DNA from: an uncultured Pelagibacteraceae bacterium
Lineage (GTDB): Bacteria > Pseudomonadota > Alphaproteobacteria > Pelagibacterales > Pelagibacteraceae
Assembly (NCBI GenBank): GCA_902539745.1
Contig: CACBKA010000001.1
Span: 62,001-126,000, forward strand
DNA length: 64,000 bases
Direction of reading: 5' to 3'
Of the stretch, positions 11,271-21,326 are shown piece after piece; within the stretch, counting starts at the first letter, position 1, and every line of letters starts with the position of its first letter. The translations under genes were made by a program, and so were the position numbers. The notes below the pieces were generated by a model that saw only the letters and a program-made list of their open reading frames with translations, made no database searches and was not told the origin of the DNA.

Positions 11271-12820
11271 ATTAAAATTTTTTTCTCTCTATTTCTGAAA
11301 ACTATAATTGAGGTTAGGTGCCTTGAGATAAAATAAGCTGAAAACAATGTCGTAATTAACCCTATCGATAAAGTTACAGCAAAACCTTTAACTGGGCCAG
11401 ATCCAAAAATAAAAAGAATTATTGATGCAATGAGTGTTGTTATATTTGCATCCAAAATTGTTACTACTGACCTTTTAAAACCCAAATCAAAAGCCTGAAT
11501 ATTGTTCGAAATATTTTTTCTTAATTCCTCTTTTATTCTCTCAAATATTAAAACATTTGCATCAACCGCCATTCCAACAGTCAATATGATTCCAGCAATA
11601 CCTGGTAATGTTAAAGTGGCCTCAAGTAGTGTTAAAAAACCAATTAACATTAGTAAATTTGATATTAACGAGATATTAGCTATTAGACCAAACAGACGAT
11701 ATTTAATTATCATAAAAATTATTACTAAAAAAAAACCGATAATCAATGAGAATACACCAGCATCTATTGAGTCTTGTCCTAAATCAGGTCCAACAGTTCT
11801 TTCTTCTACTACAGATAAAGGTGCTGGAAGAGCACCAGAACGTAATAATAAAGAAAGATCTGTAGCACTTTGAAAACTAAAATTTCCGGAGATTGTTCCT
11901 TGTCCACCAGTAATTGCATCTCTTATAACAGGCGCACTTATAGCTTCATTATCTAGAATTATTGCCAATCTTTTACCAATATTTTTACTAGTTGCCTGCC
12001 CAAATCTTTGAGATCCCAATCTATTTAGTGTGAAAGCTACTATTGGTTCCTGATTTATATTATCATATTTTGGATTAGCATCTATTAAGTTATCCCCAGT
12101 TAAAATTATTCTTTTACTCACTGATATTTTTTCTTGGGTATCTTTGAGAATAAAAGTTTCAATTCCAAATTCAGTTTTGTCATCAGTTACCATTCTAAAA
12201 GACAATTGTGCAGTCTTTCCAAGTAACTCTTTAATCCTTTCAGGATCTTTTATACCTGGTAGCTCAACTAAAATTCTGTTGCTACCCCTTTTTATTATAG
12301 ATGGTTCTTTTGTACCCGTTTCATCAATTCTTTTACGAACTATTTCAATTGATTGATCAACCGCTGAAGTGTTGAGTTTTATTATTCCATTTTTTGATAA
12401 AAATATTTTTACCAAATTTTTTTCAAAAATGTAGTCTAATTCAAAAGATCTATATTGATTTAAATATATATTAATATCATTATTTTTATCTTTAAAAAAC
12501 TTTTCAAATTTTTCTTTATCGTTTTCATTTATTTCAAATAAAATTGTATTTTCTTTAATTTTAAAGTTTTTATAATTTATATTTTTTTCAATTAATTTTT
12601 TTTTTAATGGTATTACTTTTGATTGAATTTGTCTTTTTTGTAATGGAGTACTATCAACCTCTAAGAGTAGATATGATCCGCCCTGTAAATCTAAACCTAG
12701 ATTAATTTTTTTTTTTAAAAAGAAATTATTAGAATCGGAAATATTAGAAAAACAAAAGAAACTTACTGCTAAAAAAGAAAGGTAAATTAATAAAATTTTT
12801 ATCTTTGAAAAATTTAACAC
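11267..12820 (-). CDS. secD: protein translocase subunit SecD
   Basis: ORF 517 aa; LGLDLQGGSYLLLEVD, AVDANVLIFERIKEEL. Confidence 0.96.
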   Translation of the reverse strand: MLNFSKIKILLIYLSFLAVSFFCFSNISDSNNFFLKKKINLGLDLQGGSYLLLEVDSTPLQKRQIQSKVIPLKKKLIEKNINYKNFKIKENTILFEINENDKEKFEKFFKDKNNDINIYLNQYRSFELDYIFEKNLVKIFLSKNGIIKLNTSAVDQSIEIVRKRIDETGTKEPSIIKRGSNRILVELPGIKDPERIKELLGKTAQLSFRMVTDDKTEFGIETFILKDTQEKISVSKRIILTGDNLIDANPKYDNINQEPIVAFTLNRLGSQRFGQATSKNIGKRLAIILDNEAISAPVIRDAITGGQGTISGNFSFQSATDLSLLLRSGALPAPLSVVEERTVGPDLGQDSIDAGVFSLIIGFFLVIIFMIIKYRLFGLIANISLISNLLMLIGFLTLLEATLTLPGIAGIILTVGMAVDANVLIFERIKEELRKNISNNIQAFDLGFKRSVVTILDANITTLIASIILFIFGSGPVKGFAVTLSIGLITTLFSAYFISRHLTSIIVFRNREKKILI

Positions 12821-12827
12821 AAAAAGA

Positions 12828-13109
12828 TTATTTCTTAGTCTCTTCTTTTTTTAAATGACCTTGTATTGTATTTTTGATAACTTGAACTTTTACACCATCA
12901 GAAATGTTTAATTCTATACGATCATCTTCGAATACTCTATCAACAGTTCCTATTATTCCACCTGAAGTAATCACTTCGTCACCTCTTTTAAGATTTTGAG
13001 TCATTGTTTTATGTTCACGAACCTTTTTCTGCTGGGGTCTTATTAAAAAGAAATAGAAAATAACAAAAATAAGTATAAGTGGAATAAATTGTGCAAAATT
13101 AGAACTCAT
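12828..13109 (-). CDS. yajC: preprotein translocase subunit YajC
   Basis: ORF 93 aa; FFLIRPQQKKVREHKTM, RGDEVITSGGIIGTV. Confidence 0.95.
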   Translation of the reverse strand: MSSNFAQFIPLILIFVIFYFFLIRPQQKKVREHKTMTQNLKRGDEVITSGGIIGTVDRVFEDDRIELNISDGVKVQVIKNTIQGHLKKEETKK

Positions 13110-13168
13110 AATGTAAGAATAAATATATTAATAATTTTACTTAGACAACTAAATTTTATCATTTATTA

Positions 13169-14416
13169 CTAAATTTTATCTATATTATTCATGTAAGGTC
13201 TGAGCACATCTGGAATAACCACTCTTCCTTCTGAATTTTGATAATTTTCCATAATTGCAATAAGTGTTCTACCAATTGCAAGACCAGAACCATTTAGCGT
13301 TCCAGGAAAATCAGTTTGGTTTTTATTTTTGTACTTTGCTTTCATTCTTCTCGATTGAAATTGACCACAAGTAGAACAACTGGAAATTTCTCTATATGTA
13401 TTTTCTGATGGTATCCAAACTTCTAGATCGATTGTTTTTTGTGCGCTGAAACCCATATCACCTGAGCAAAGCATTACTGATCTATAAGGTAGCTTTAATT
13501 CCTTAAGTATATGCTCAGCACAAGATATCATCCTGCTTAACTCTTTTTCACACATGTCAGGTTCAACAATACTAACAAGTTCAACTTTATAAAATTGATG
13601 TTGTCTCAACATTCCTTTGGTATCTTTACCATAACTTCCAGCTTCTTTTCTAAAACATGCAGTAGATGCCACAAGTCTTAAGGGAAGCTCTTCTTTTTTT
13701 AACTGCTTTTCTCTTATCATGTTTGTTAAAATTACTTCTGCGGTAGGAATTAGAAATTTTCTATTTGTTTCATCATTAAATTTAATTTCGAATTGATCAT
13801 TTTCAAATTTTGGAAGTTGACCAGTCCCAAACATAGCGTTTTCTGAAGCTATCAATGGGGGTGATATTTCCATATATCCAAATTTTTTTGTATGAGTATC
13901 AAGCATAAAATCTGAGATAGCTCTTTCAAGTTTAGCTAGATTACCCTTTAAAAAAACAAACCTTGACCCAGATGTTTTAGCAGCAATATCAAAATCCATT
14001 AAATTTAAATTTTTTCCAATTTCAAAATGAGATTTGGGCTTAAATTTAAAATTCGAAATATTGCCATATTTATTAATCTCTTTATTAGACTTTTCGTCTT
14101 CTCCGATTGGCACATCATCTAAAGCTAAGTTTGGAATAAAATATAATATTTTATTTATATTTTTTTTTAATTTTTCTAATTCACTTTCTAGTATCTTTAT
14201 TTCTTTTGAGATTTCTTTTGACTTTTTAAACTGATCCTCATTTTTGTTTTTAGAAATAATTTTTTTTTCTTGTTCAAGTTTTTCTTTTTTTTGGGTAATT
14301 TCTCTATTTTTTTTATCTAAAGTTAGTAAATCATCAATATTTAACTTTGTATTTCTTTCTTCTATCTTTTTTTTAAAAAAATCAGGATTTTCTCTTATTG
14401 CTTTAATACTATGCAT
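13169..14416 (-). CDS. serS: serine--tRNA ligase
   Basis: ORF 415 aa; N-terminal coiled coil, TACFRKEAGSYGKDTKGMLRQHQF, NGSGLAIGRTLIAIMEN. Confidence 0.96.
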   Translation of the reverse strand: MHSIKAIRENPDFFKKKIEERNTKLNIDDLLTLDKKNREITQKKEKLEQEKKIISKNKNEDQFKKSKEISKEIKILESELEKLKKNINKILYFIPNLALDDVPIGEDEKSNKEINKYGNISNFKFKPKSHFEIGKNLNLMDFDIAAKTSGSRFVFLKGNLAKLERAISDFMLDTHTKKFGYMEISPPLIASENAMFGTGQLPKFENDQFEIKFNDETNRKFLIPTAEVILTNMIREKQLKKEELPLRLVASTACFRKEAGSYGKDTKGMLRQHQFYKVELVSIVEPDMCEKELSRMISCAEHILKELKLPYRSVMLCSGDMGFSAQKTIDLEVWIPSENTYREISSCSTCGQFQSRRMKAKYKNKNQTDFPGTLNGSGLAIGRTLIAIMENYQNSEGRVVIPDVLRPYMNNIDKI

Positions 14417-15167
14417 TATTTTTCTTTTCCGTTAATTTTACAGATAATATAGATAATTCATACAGTATCAATAACGGTATTGCTAATCCAATTTGTGTTA
14501 TTGGATCAGGCGGAGTAAGAACAGCTGCAGCAGCAAAAATAATTACAATAAAATATCTTCGCCTTTCTTTAAGATATTTTGAGTCGATTACACCTACTCT
14601 AGCTAACAAATTAAGTAATACTGGAAGTTGAAAGCTTAAACCGAATGCAAAAATCAATCTCATAATTAATGACAAATATTCATTAACTTTTGCCTCTAAT
14701 TGAATAGGCAGGTTGTTGATTTGTCCGCTTGTTTCAAACGTTAAAAAAAATTTTATAGCTAGTGGCATAACTAAATAATAAACAAGCATTCCTCCTAACA
14801 AAAATAATATAGGAGTAGCAATAAGGTAAGGTAACAAAGCTTTTTTTTCATTTTTGTAAAGTCCAGGTGCAATAAATTTCCACATTTGGGTTAAAAAAAT
14901 TGGACTTCCTAAAAAAAGAGCAAGAAAAAAAGCAAGTTTTAAATAGGTGATAAATGTTTCGTGAAGAGCTGTAAAAATTAATCTTCTCTCTATACCATCG
15001 TTTCTAACTGCTTTTGCGTATGGTTCTAATAAAAAGCTATAAATATATTCAGCAAAAATATATCCGAAAATAAATATTACAAAAATAAAAATTAAGGATT
15101 TAATTAATCTCGATCTAAGTTCGGTTAAATGTCCAGTGATAGTGTTTTGATCATCTATTTTATTCAT
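14409..15167 (-). CDS. tatC: Sec-independent protein translocase TatC (start set to internal ATG overlapping the tatB stop; ORF track extends to 15221)
   Basis: GHLTELRSRLIKS and six TM segments; adjacent to tatAB. Confidence 0.93.
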   Translation of the reverse strand: MNKIDDQNTITGHLTELRSRLIKSLIFIFVIFIFGYIFAEYIYSFLLEPYAKAVRNDGIERRLIFTALHETFITYLKLAFFLALFLGSPIFLTQMWKFIAPGLYKNEKKALLPYLIATPILFLLGGMLVYYLVMPLAIKFFLTFETSGQINNLPIQLEAKVNEYLSLIMRLIFAFGLSFQLPVLLNLLARVGVIDSKYLKERRRYFIVIIFAAAAVLTPPDPITQIGLAIPLLILYELSILSVKLTEKKNNA

Positions 15168-15384
15168 CTTTTTTATCATTGGCATTTTTTGAATATTTTT
15201 CTTCAACTGAATTTTCTTCATCTACAGTTTGATTAAGTTTATTTTGAATATCTGAAAAATATTTTTTCGTTGAACCTATCCAACTACCTAATTTTCTTAA
15301 CACTACTGGAAAATCTTTTGGGCCAATAATTAATATAGCTACTAAAACAACTATTAGTAATTCGAACCATCCAATTTGTGGCAT
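15160..15384 (-). CDS. tatB: Sec-independent protein translocase TatB
   Basis: ORF 74 aa; IGWFELLIVVLVAILIIGPKDFPVVLRKLG; position in tatABC. Confidence 0.85.
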   Translation of the reverse strand: MPQIGWFELLIVVLVAILIIGPKDFPVVLRKLGSWIGSTKKYFSDIQNKLNQTVDEENSVEEKYSKNANDKKDE

Positions 15385-15390
15385 TAATAA

Positions 15391-15588
15391 TTATTTGTTT
15401 TGCGAATTAGAATCTTCGTCTTTTTTGTCCTCAAGATTTGCCTGATTATTTTCGTCAGAGGACATTCCTTTTTTGAAACTCTTAATCCCTTTAGCTACAT
15501 CACCCATCAAACTTGAAATTTTACCTCTTCCAAAAAGTAAAACTACAAGAACTACTACTATAGCTATTTGCCAAAAACTTATACCCAT
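15391..15588 (-). CDS. tatA: Sec-independent protein translocase TatA
   Basis: ORF 65 aa; [38 protein letters not shown]. Confidence 0.92.
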   Translation of the reverse strand: MGISFWQIAIVVVLVVLLFGRGKISSLMGDVAKGIKSFKKGMSSDENNQANLEDKKDEDSNSQNK

Positions 15589-15628
15589 AAGTTTATTCTA
15601 CACAATAAAAACAGTTAAATAAATATAT

Positions 15629-16315
15629 TTATTCCTCAATATTTGTAGTTTGTTTGAGCGCATCATCAACATCAGAATAAATATTATCCTTTTTGTCCTG
15701 TGATTGTTCTTTAAAAAATTTGCCAGTTCCAAATATCGAAGAATCTACTGATCCTGCATCAATTAATCCGGCAGAGGAGAGTTCATCTATAGTAGGTAAA
15801 TCTGATAGTTTTTTTATATTAAAATGATTTAAGAAGTTTTCAGTTGTAGCATACTGAATCGGTTTTCCAGGTACATTTTTACGACCAGCTGGTTTAACCC
15901 AATCTAACTCTAATAAAATTTCAAGTGTATTTGAAGCAAACGCAACACCACGTATCTCCTCAATTTCAGATCTGGTTACAGGTTGGTGATAAACAATTAT
16001 AGAAAGTGTTTCTATTGTAGCTTTTGACAATTTTCTTTGGCTAGATTTCTGCAAAGACATTAATTTCGAAACATCTAAAGCGGTTCTAAATATCCATTTA
16101 TTTGATATACAAACAAGATTTATACCTCTTCCAGTATATTCTTTTTGTAAATTTTCTAATATTTTTTTAATATTGGTTCTAGTACCTACTCTTTCCTCGA
16201 TAGTTTCTATATCAAGAGGCTCCTCAGCTGCAAAAATAATCGCTTCAATTTCCTTTTCAAGTTTAGATTTTTTATTTGGAAAATTAATTATATTATTTTT
16301 ATTATTTTTTTCCAT
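15629..16315 (-). CDS. scpB: segregation and condensation protein B
   Basis: ORF 228 aa; EAIIFAAEEPLDIETI, LSIIVYHQPVTRSEIEEIRGV. Confidence 0.94.
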   Translation of the reverse strand: MEKNNKNNIINFPNKKSKLEKEIEAIIFAAEEPLDIETIEERVGTRTNIKKILENLQKEYTGRGINLVCISNKWIFRTALDVSKLMSLQKSSQRKLSKATIETLSIIVYHQPVTRSEIEEIRGVAFASNTLEILLELDWVKPAGRKNVPGKPIQYATTENFLNHFNIKKLSDLPTIDELSSAGLIDAGSVDSSIFGTGKFFKEQSQDKKDNIYSDVDDALKQTTNIEE

Positions 16316-16318
16316 TTT

Positions 16319-17086
16319 TTACTTTCTTTTTAATCTCAATGGAGTATGTGCTGACTTTTTAATTAGCACATCTCCAAATAAATTTTCTTGCATTATATTT
16401 ATAATTCCGTCTTTTGTTAATTCAAGGCAAGCAGTAAAAATGGAAGCTAAACCACTTTTTTTAGATTTAAGTGTTTTATTAAAGGACTCGGGTATTAACT
16501 CATGTATTTTTTTCCAATCATCGATTAATTGCATATTATCCTTAATTTGTTTAATTCCTTCTTGAGTCGTCATTACGGGTAATTTAGGGATATCTATTTT
16601 TTGAAATATTGATTGTGTTTTCACTAAAGAATATGCTCTAAGAAGTTCGTATAAAGTAACTTTATAAACTGGATTTTTAATTGATCTAATACCACCTTTT
16701 GTACCTCTATAAAAAATATCTCTGCCAATTCTTTTTCTTTTCAATAATTCATCAGATAATAGTCTTATCAATTCAAGTTTTTTTAATTGCAACTTTAATT
16801 TATTTGCAACCTCGGATGCTTTAAAATCATCCTCTTGATCTTCCGGTAATAACAATCTTGATTTCAAATAAGTTAACCAAGTTGCCATTAAAAGATATTC
16901 AAAAGCTAAATCTAAATTTTTATCTTTAAAATTCTTTATAAAGTCCACAAATTGATCTGCTAGTATTGTTATTGATATTTTTGTTAAATCAACCTTTTGT
17001 GATTTTGCTAAATCAAGTAAAGTTTCTAAAGGCCCTGAATAATTTGGTATATCGATAGATATAGAATTATTAGTTTTTGATTCCAT
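16319..17086 (-). CDS. scpA: segregation and condensation protein A
   Basis: ORF 255 aa; YSGPLETLLDLAKSQKVDLTKISI, YLLMATWLTYLKSRLLLP. Confidence 0.94.
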   Translation of the reverse strand: MESKTNNSISIDIPNYSGPLETLLDLAKSQKVDLTKISITILADQFVDFIKNFKDKNLDLAFEYLLMATWLTYLKSRLLLPEDQEDDFKASEVANKLKLQLKKLELIRLLSDELLKRKRIGRDIFYRGTKGGIRSIKNPVYKVTLYELLRAYSLVKTQSIFQKIDIPKLPVMTTQEGIKQIKDNMQLIDDWKKIHELIPESFNKTLKSKKSGLASIFTACLELTKDGIINIMQENLFGDVLIKKSAHTPLRLKRK

Positions 17087-17095
17087 TTATAAATA

Positions 17096-18043
17096 TTATC
17101 TTAAAAAATTGTAGAATTGATAAGTTTTTTTTCGTGTAAACTCATCAATAGTTCTTAAATTCTTAAGCAAATTGGATGACTCTTTAATATTTCCTCCACA
17201 ATATAGGACTAAATTGCAACCTGCATTAAGTGCTTTGTCAGCATTTATAGATAAATTTTTGCTTAAAGCTTTCATTGAAATATCGTCTGATATTAAAATT
17301 CCCTTAAAATTTAATTTTTTTCTAATAATTTGATTAATAATATTGTTGGAAAAGGTAGCTAAGTTTTTAGAATCAATATTTTTATATAAAATATGTGCAG
17401 TCATCATAAAATTTGAAGATAGGTTTTTAAACAATGAAAAGTCTTCTTTATATAATTTTGACTTTTTTTTGTAAACTATTGGAAGATTTAAATGACTATC
17501 GCTATTAGAGCAGCCATGTCCTGGGGCATGTTTGCTTACAGAAGCTATTTTTTTCTTTTTTAAAAAGGATATACAAAATTTACCTAAAGTCTTAATAGTT
17601 TTAGTTTGATAAGAATACGCGCGACTTTTGATCACTTGATGAGTAGAATTTTGTAATAAATCCATAACTGGAATAGTATTAATGTTAATGCCAAGATCAT
17701 TTAAAATATTACAAATAGTTTCTAAATAATATTTATAAATTAACTTTCCATTTTTATTATTTTTTTCGTATAAAAGACCAAAAAAATACTGAGAAAATTC
17801 TTTTGTGCTAAAGAGCCCAGATAATCGAGAAACTTTTCCACCCTCCTCATCAATTAATATTGGATAAAAAGGGTCTTTCATGCAACTACGTATCTTTTGT
17901 GTCAAGTTTTTAGTTTGTTTAAAAGTGATTATGTTTCTTTTAAATAAAATTATTCCCCATGGTTTCTCTTTTTTTAGAAGTTTAATCTCAGATGCGGTTA
18001 GTTTAGAACCCTGTATGCTTATGATTGCTGCTTTTCTATTCAT
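17096..18043 (-). CDS. nagZ: beta-N-acetylhexosaminidase, GH3 family NagZ-like
   Basis: ORF 315 aa; IDEEGGKVSRL, KHAPGHG, GILISDDISMKAL. Confidence 0.92.
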   Translation of the reverse strand: MNRKAAIISIQGSKLTASEIKLLKKEKPWGIILFKRNIITFKQTKNLTQKIRSCMKDPFYPILIDEEGGKVSRLSGLFSTKEFSQYFFGLLYEKNNKNGKLIYKYYLETICNILNDLGININTIPVMDLLQNSTHQVIKSRAYSYQTKTIKTLGKFCISFLKKKKIASVSKHAPGHGCSNSDSHLNLPIVYKKKSKLYKEDFSLFKNLSSNFMMTAHILYKNIDSKNLATFSNNIINQIIRKKLNFKGILISDDISMKALSKNLSINADKALNAGCNLVLYCGGNIKESSNLLKNLRTIDEFTRKKTYQFYNFLR

Positions 18044-18299
18044 CTTTTAGCAAATTCCAGAAGTACCTTTTTTTAATTTTGTTTTCTTCAGAGTTTTTAA
18101 TATTATATTTAATTACATTATCTGTATCACTCTTTAGTAAAGACAAACCAGATATAACACTATTAAATTTCTTTGAATATACAGCTCTATTTTGATTTAT
18201 TTTTATTTGAATTTCATTAGAAAAATAAGTCACAATTGCATAACTGATAAATAAAATAATAAATATTAAATGTGTTGTAGTTTTAATCTTTTTAAACAT
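18036..18299 (-). CDS. hypothetical single-TM protein between argS and nagZ
   Basis: ORF 87 aa with an N-terminal hydrophobic segment LIFIILFISYAIVTYF; start abuts the argS stop and its end overlaps nagZ. Confidence 0.6.
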   Translation of the reverse strand: MFKKIKTTTHLIFIILFISYAIVTYFSNEIQIKINQNRAVYSKKFNSVISGLSLLKSDTDNVIKYNIKNSEENKIKKRYFWNLLKDE

Positions 18300-20023
18300 T
18301 ACATTTTTTTTGGCAATGAAACTCCTAAAATAAACATTCCATTTTCTAAAATGATATAAATAAGTTGAAAAAGTTTTAAAGTGAATAGATTGTTTATTTT
18401 TCCATTATTTATAAATTTTAAATTTTTATCTTCATTTCCTTTGCTCCAGTATGAATGAAAAATTGTTGAGAGTTGATAGAGGTAAAATGTGATTCTATGT
18501 GGTTCTAATTTCTCGGAAGAAATATCAACAATTTTTGGCCACTCAATAATTTTTCTTAATAATTTTTCTTCAAATGTATTTAATTTAAATTCATTAAAAT
18601 TATGATTTATTTTTTTATTTGGATTTATATTTAACGTATTAAAAATAGAATTAATTCTTGCGTAACAATACTGAACATAAAAAACAGGATTATCTTTATT
18701 TTTTTCTAAAATTTTATTAAAATCAAATTCTATTTCTACATCGTTACTCCTATACAACATCATAAATCTAATAGCGTCTTTATTAACTTCAGATAGTAGC
18801 TTGCTTAATGGAAAAAAATCACCTGATCTTTTTGACATTTTAAAAGGTTTCCCATTTTTGATAAATTTAACTAGCTGACAAACTTTGCAGGTCAAACTGA
18901 TTTTATTGTTTGAAATAGCTGTTACTGCTGCTGAAATTCTTTTTATATAACCAATATGATCTGCTCCCAAAACATTTATTAATTTATCATATTTTTTAGA
19001 AACCTTTGTAAAGTGATATCCAATATCGTTTGCAAAATAAGTCCACGATCCGTCATTTTTTTGGAGAGCTCTATCAGAGTCATCACCAAAGTTCGATGAT
19101 TTAAATATTAATCTTTTAGTCTTTTTCCAATTTTTTGTTTCCTCCCCTTTGGGTGGACTTAAATATCCATCGGTAACATGATTATTTTTTTTTAATACAT
19201 TTATAATTTTATCTACATATTTTTTTTTGATCATGTTAGACTCGGAAGTGAATACGTCGTGTTTTATACCCAATAACTTTAAATCTGATTTAATTAATTT
19301 TAATGATTGATCAAGGGATTTATTTTTTATTGTGCCAAAACTATCTTCATATCTGTTTAAATTTATTTTTTTTGAGTTTTTAAATAACGTTTTTGCTAAA
19401 TCGATTATATAATTGCCGTGATAAAGATCTTTATCGTTGGGAAACTTTTCTTTAAACTTAATCTCTCTCATTCTTAAAAAAACTGATTTAGTAAAATTTT
19501 CTATCTGCTTACCATAGTCATTTATATAAAATTCTTTTGTTACTTTGGCTCCATTAAATTTTAGAAGATTGCTTATAACATCTCCAAATACAGCGCCTCT
19601 ACAATGACCAACGTGCATTGGACCCGTTGGATTTGCAGATACAAATTCGACATTATATTTTTTTTTAATTTTATTTGATCCATATTTACTTTTTGACTTT
19701 AGGATTGAATTAATTATTAAAACCCATGCTTTTTTATTAAATTTAAAATTTAAGAAACCGGGTCCAGCAATATCAATTTTTGCAAAATCATTAATATTAT
19801 TAATTAAAATAGTTCTTAATTTTTCAGCTAAATTCCTTGGATTTTCATTATTTATTTTACTCAAAACCATAGCGACGTTTGAAGATAAATCATAATCAAA
19901 TTGTTCAGGTGGACTTTCAACAATGATATTATCAATATTTGAAATATTCTTTATATTTAAAGAATTTTTATTTTTGAGTATAATATGCTTAATATCTATG
20001 GCGTATTTTTTAAATAGATTCAT
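18299..20023 (-). CDS. argS: arginine--tRNA ligase
   Basis: ORF 574 aa; VEFVSANPTGPMHVGHCRGAVFGD, KMSKRSGDFF. Confidence 0.96.
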   Translation of the reverse strand: MNLFKKYAIDIKHIILKNKNSLNIKNISNIDNIIVESPPEQFDYDLSSNVAMVLSKINNENPRNLAEKLRTILINNINDFAKIDIAGPGFLNFKFNKKAWVLIINSILKSKSKYGSNKIKKKYNVEFVSANPTGPMHVGHCRGAVFGDVISNLLKFNGAKVTKEFYINDYGKQIENFTKSVFLRMREIKFKEKFPNDKDLYHGNYIIDLAKTLFKNSKKINLNRYEDSFGTIKNKSLDQSLKLIKSDLKLLGIKHDVFTSESNMIKKKYVDKIINVLKKNNHVTDGYLSPPKGEETKNWKKTKRLIFKSSNFGDDSDRALQKNDGSWTYFANDIGYHFTKVSKKYDKLINVLGADHIGYIKRISAAVTAISNNKISLTCKVCQLVKFIKNGKPFKMSKRSGDFFPLSKLLSEVNKDAIRFMMLYRSNDVEIEFDFNKILEKNKDNPVFYVQYCYARINSIFNTLNINPNKKINHNFNEFKLNTFEEKLLRKIIEWPKIVDISSEKLEPHRITFYLYQLSTIFHSYWSKGNEDKNLKFINNGKINNLFTLKLFQLIYIILENGMFILGVSLPKKM

Positions 20024-20745
20024 TAATTAATAATATTTTTAAACTTTTTAATTGTCTTTTTCAGTCCTAAAAAAATTGCCTCTCCGATTAAGAAATGGCC
20101 AATGTTATATTCTTTAATACCTTTAATTTTTGATAATATTTTTGCTGACTCAAATGTTATACCATGGCCAGCATGAACATCTAACCCAATTACATTTGCG
20201 TAATTAACAGCTCTTTTGAGTCTATTAAATTCGTTAGAGGTGCTTTTTTTCTTATTCAATAAATTACAGAATTTACCTGTATGAATTTCAACACAATTTG
20301 CATTAATTTCTTTAGCAACTTTAATATCTGAAATATTTGGCTCAATAAATAAACTAGTTCTAATTTTTTTTGCCCTAAATTTCTTTAAAAAGTCTCTTAT
20401 TAATTTTTTATTTTTTTTTAAATTTAACCCCCCTTCTGTAGTGATTTCTGATCTTTTTTCGGGAACTATGCAAATATAATTAGGTTTATGTTTTAATGAA
20501 ATTTTTAACATTTCTTTTGTTGGCGCTAATTCTAAATTCAAAGGTATTTTTAACTTTTTATTAATTTCTAAAAAATCTTTATCATTTATGTGTCTTCTGT
20601 CCTCTCTTAAATGTATCGTTATAGAATCTGCCCCATATTTTTGAGCTATTAGTGCTGCTCTTAACGGACTAGGGTAAATTTCACCTCTAGCGTTTCTTAC
20701 AGTAGCAACGTGATCTATATTCACGCCTAGTTTTACTTTTGACAT
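20023..20745 (-). CDS. pdxJ: pyridoxine 5'-phosphate synthase
   Basis: ORF 240 aa; KLGVNIDHVATVRNARG, ITIHLREDRRHI, DVHAGHGI. Confidence 0.96.
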   Translation of the reverse strand: MSKVKLGVNIDHVATVRNARGEIYPSPLRAALIAQKYGADSITIHLREDRRHINDKDFLEINKKLKIPLNLELAPTKEMLKISLKHKPNYICIVPEKRSEITTEGGLNLKKNKKLIRDFLKKFRAKKIRTSLFIEPNISDIKVAKEINANCVEIHTGKFCNLLNKKKSTSNEFNRLKRAVNYANVIGLDVHAGHGITFESAKILSKIKGIKEYNIGHFLIGEAIFLGLKKTIKKFKNIIN

Positions 20746-21326
20746 TAAAGATTTCTACTTCCAGGCTTAATGGCCTTTAATTTTTTTAAATTCTCAGGAA
20801 TATTATCTGCTGTAAAAGTTGATATATCTAGTTTTATTTGAGAAACCATTTTTTTATTAATTTCACTCTTTCCACCTGTTCTATCTATTAAACTTGCAAA
20901 ACCAATAACTTCGGCTCCATATTTTTCAGCTAAGGATGAGCACTCTAAACTTGATTTGCCGGTAGTAATAACATCCTCTACAACTAATATTTTATGATTT
21001 CTATTTATTTCGAAACCTCTTCTTATTTGAAAATTGTTATTAACTCTTTCAACAAAGATTGTTTCAATATTTAAAATTCTTCCAATTTCGTAACCAATAA
21101 TAATTCCTCCTATTGCGGGCGAAAGAATTAAATTAAAATTTTGAAAATTTTCTTTTATCTTTTCCGATAAAGAAATACAAAATTCTTTAGATTTGTCTGG
21201 TTTGCTTAATAATTTTGCGCATTGCACATATTTATCACTATGAAGTCCTGATGAAAGAATAAAATGCCCTTCAATTAGAGCTTTAGTTTCTTTTAAAATT
21301 TTCAAGGACTCTTTGAATGAAAGCAT
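20745..21326 (-). CDS. pyrE: orotate phosphoribosyltransferase
   Basis: ORF 193 aa; GHFILSSGLHSDKYVQCA, ILVVEDVITTGKSSLE. Confidence 0.94.
   Translation of the reverse strand: MLSFKESLKILKETKALIEGHFILSSGLHSDKYVQCAKLLSKPDKSKEFCISLSEKIKENFQNFNLILSPAIGGIIIGYEIGRILNIETIFVERVNNNFQIRRGFEINRNHKILVVEDVITTGKSSLECSSLAEKYGAEVIGFASLIDRTGGKSEINKKMVSQIKLDISTFTADNIPENLKKLKAIKPGSRNL

Noticed and set aside
11502-11873. 123-aa plus-strand ORF antisense to secD
   Set aside because: Lies wholly inside secD coding sequence; composition explained by the opposite strand
16173-16565. 130-aa plus-strand ORF across scpA/scpB
   Set aside because: Antisense to two conserved genes; low-complexity hydrophobic translation from AT-rich complement
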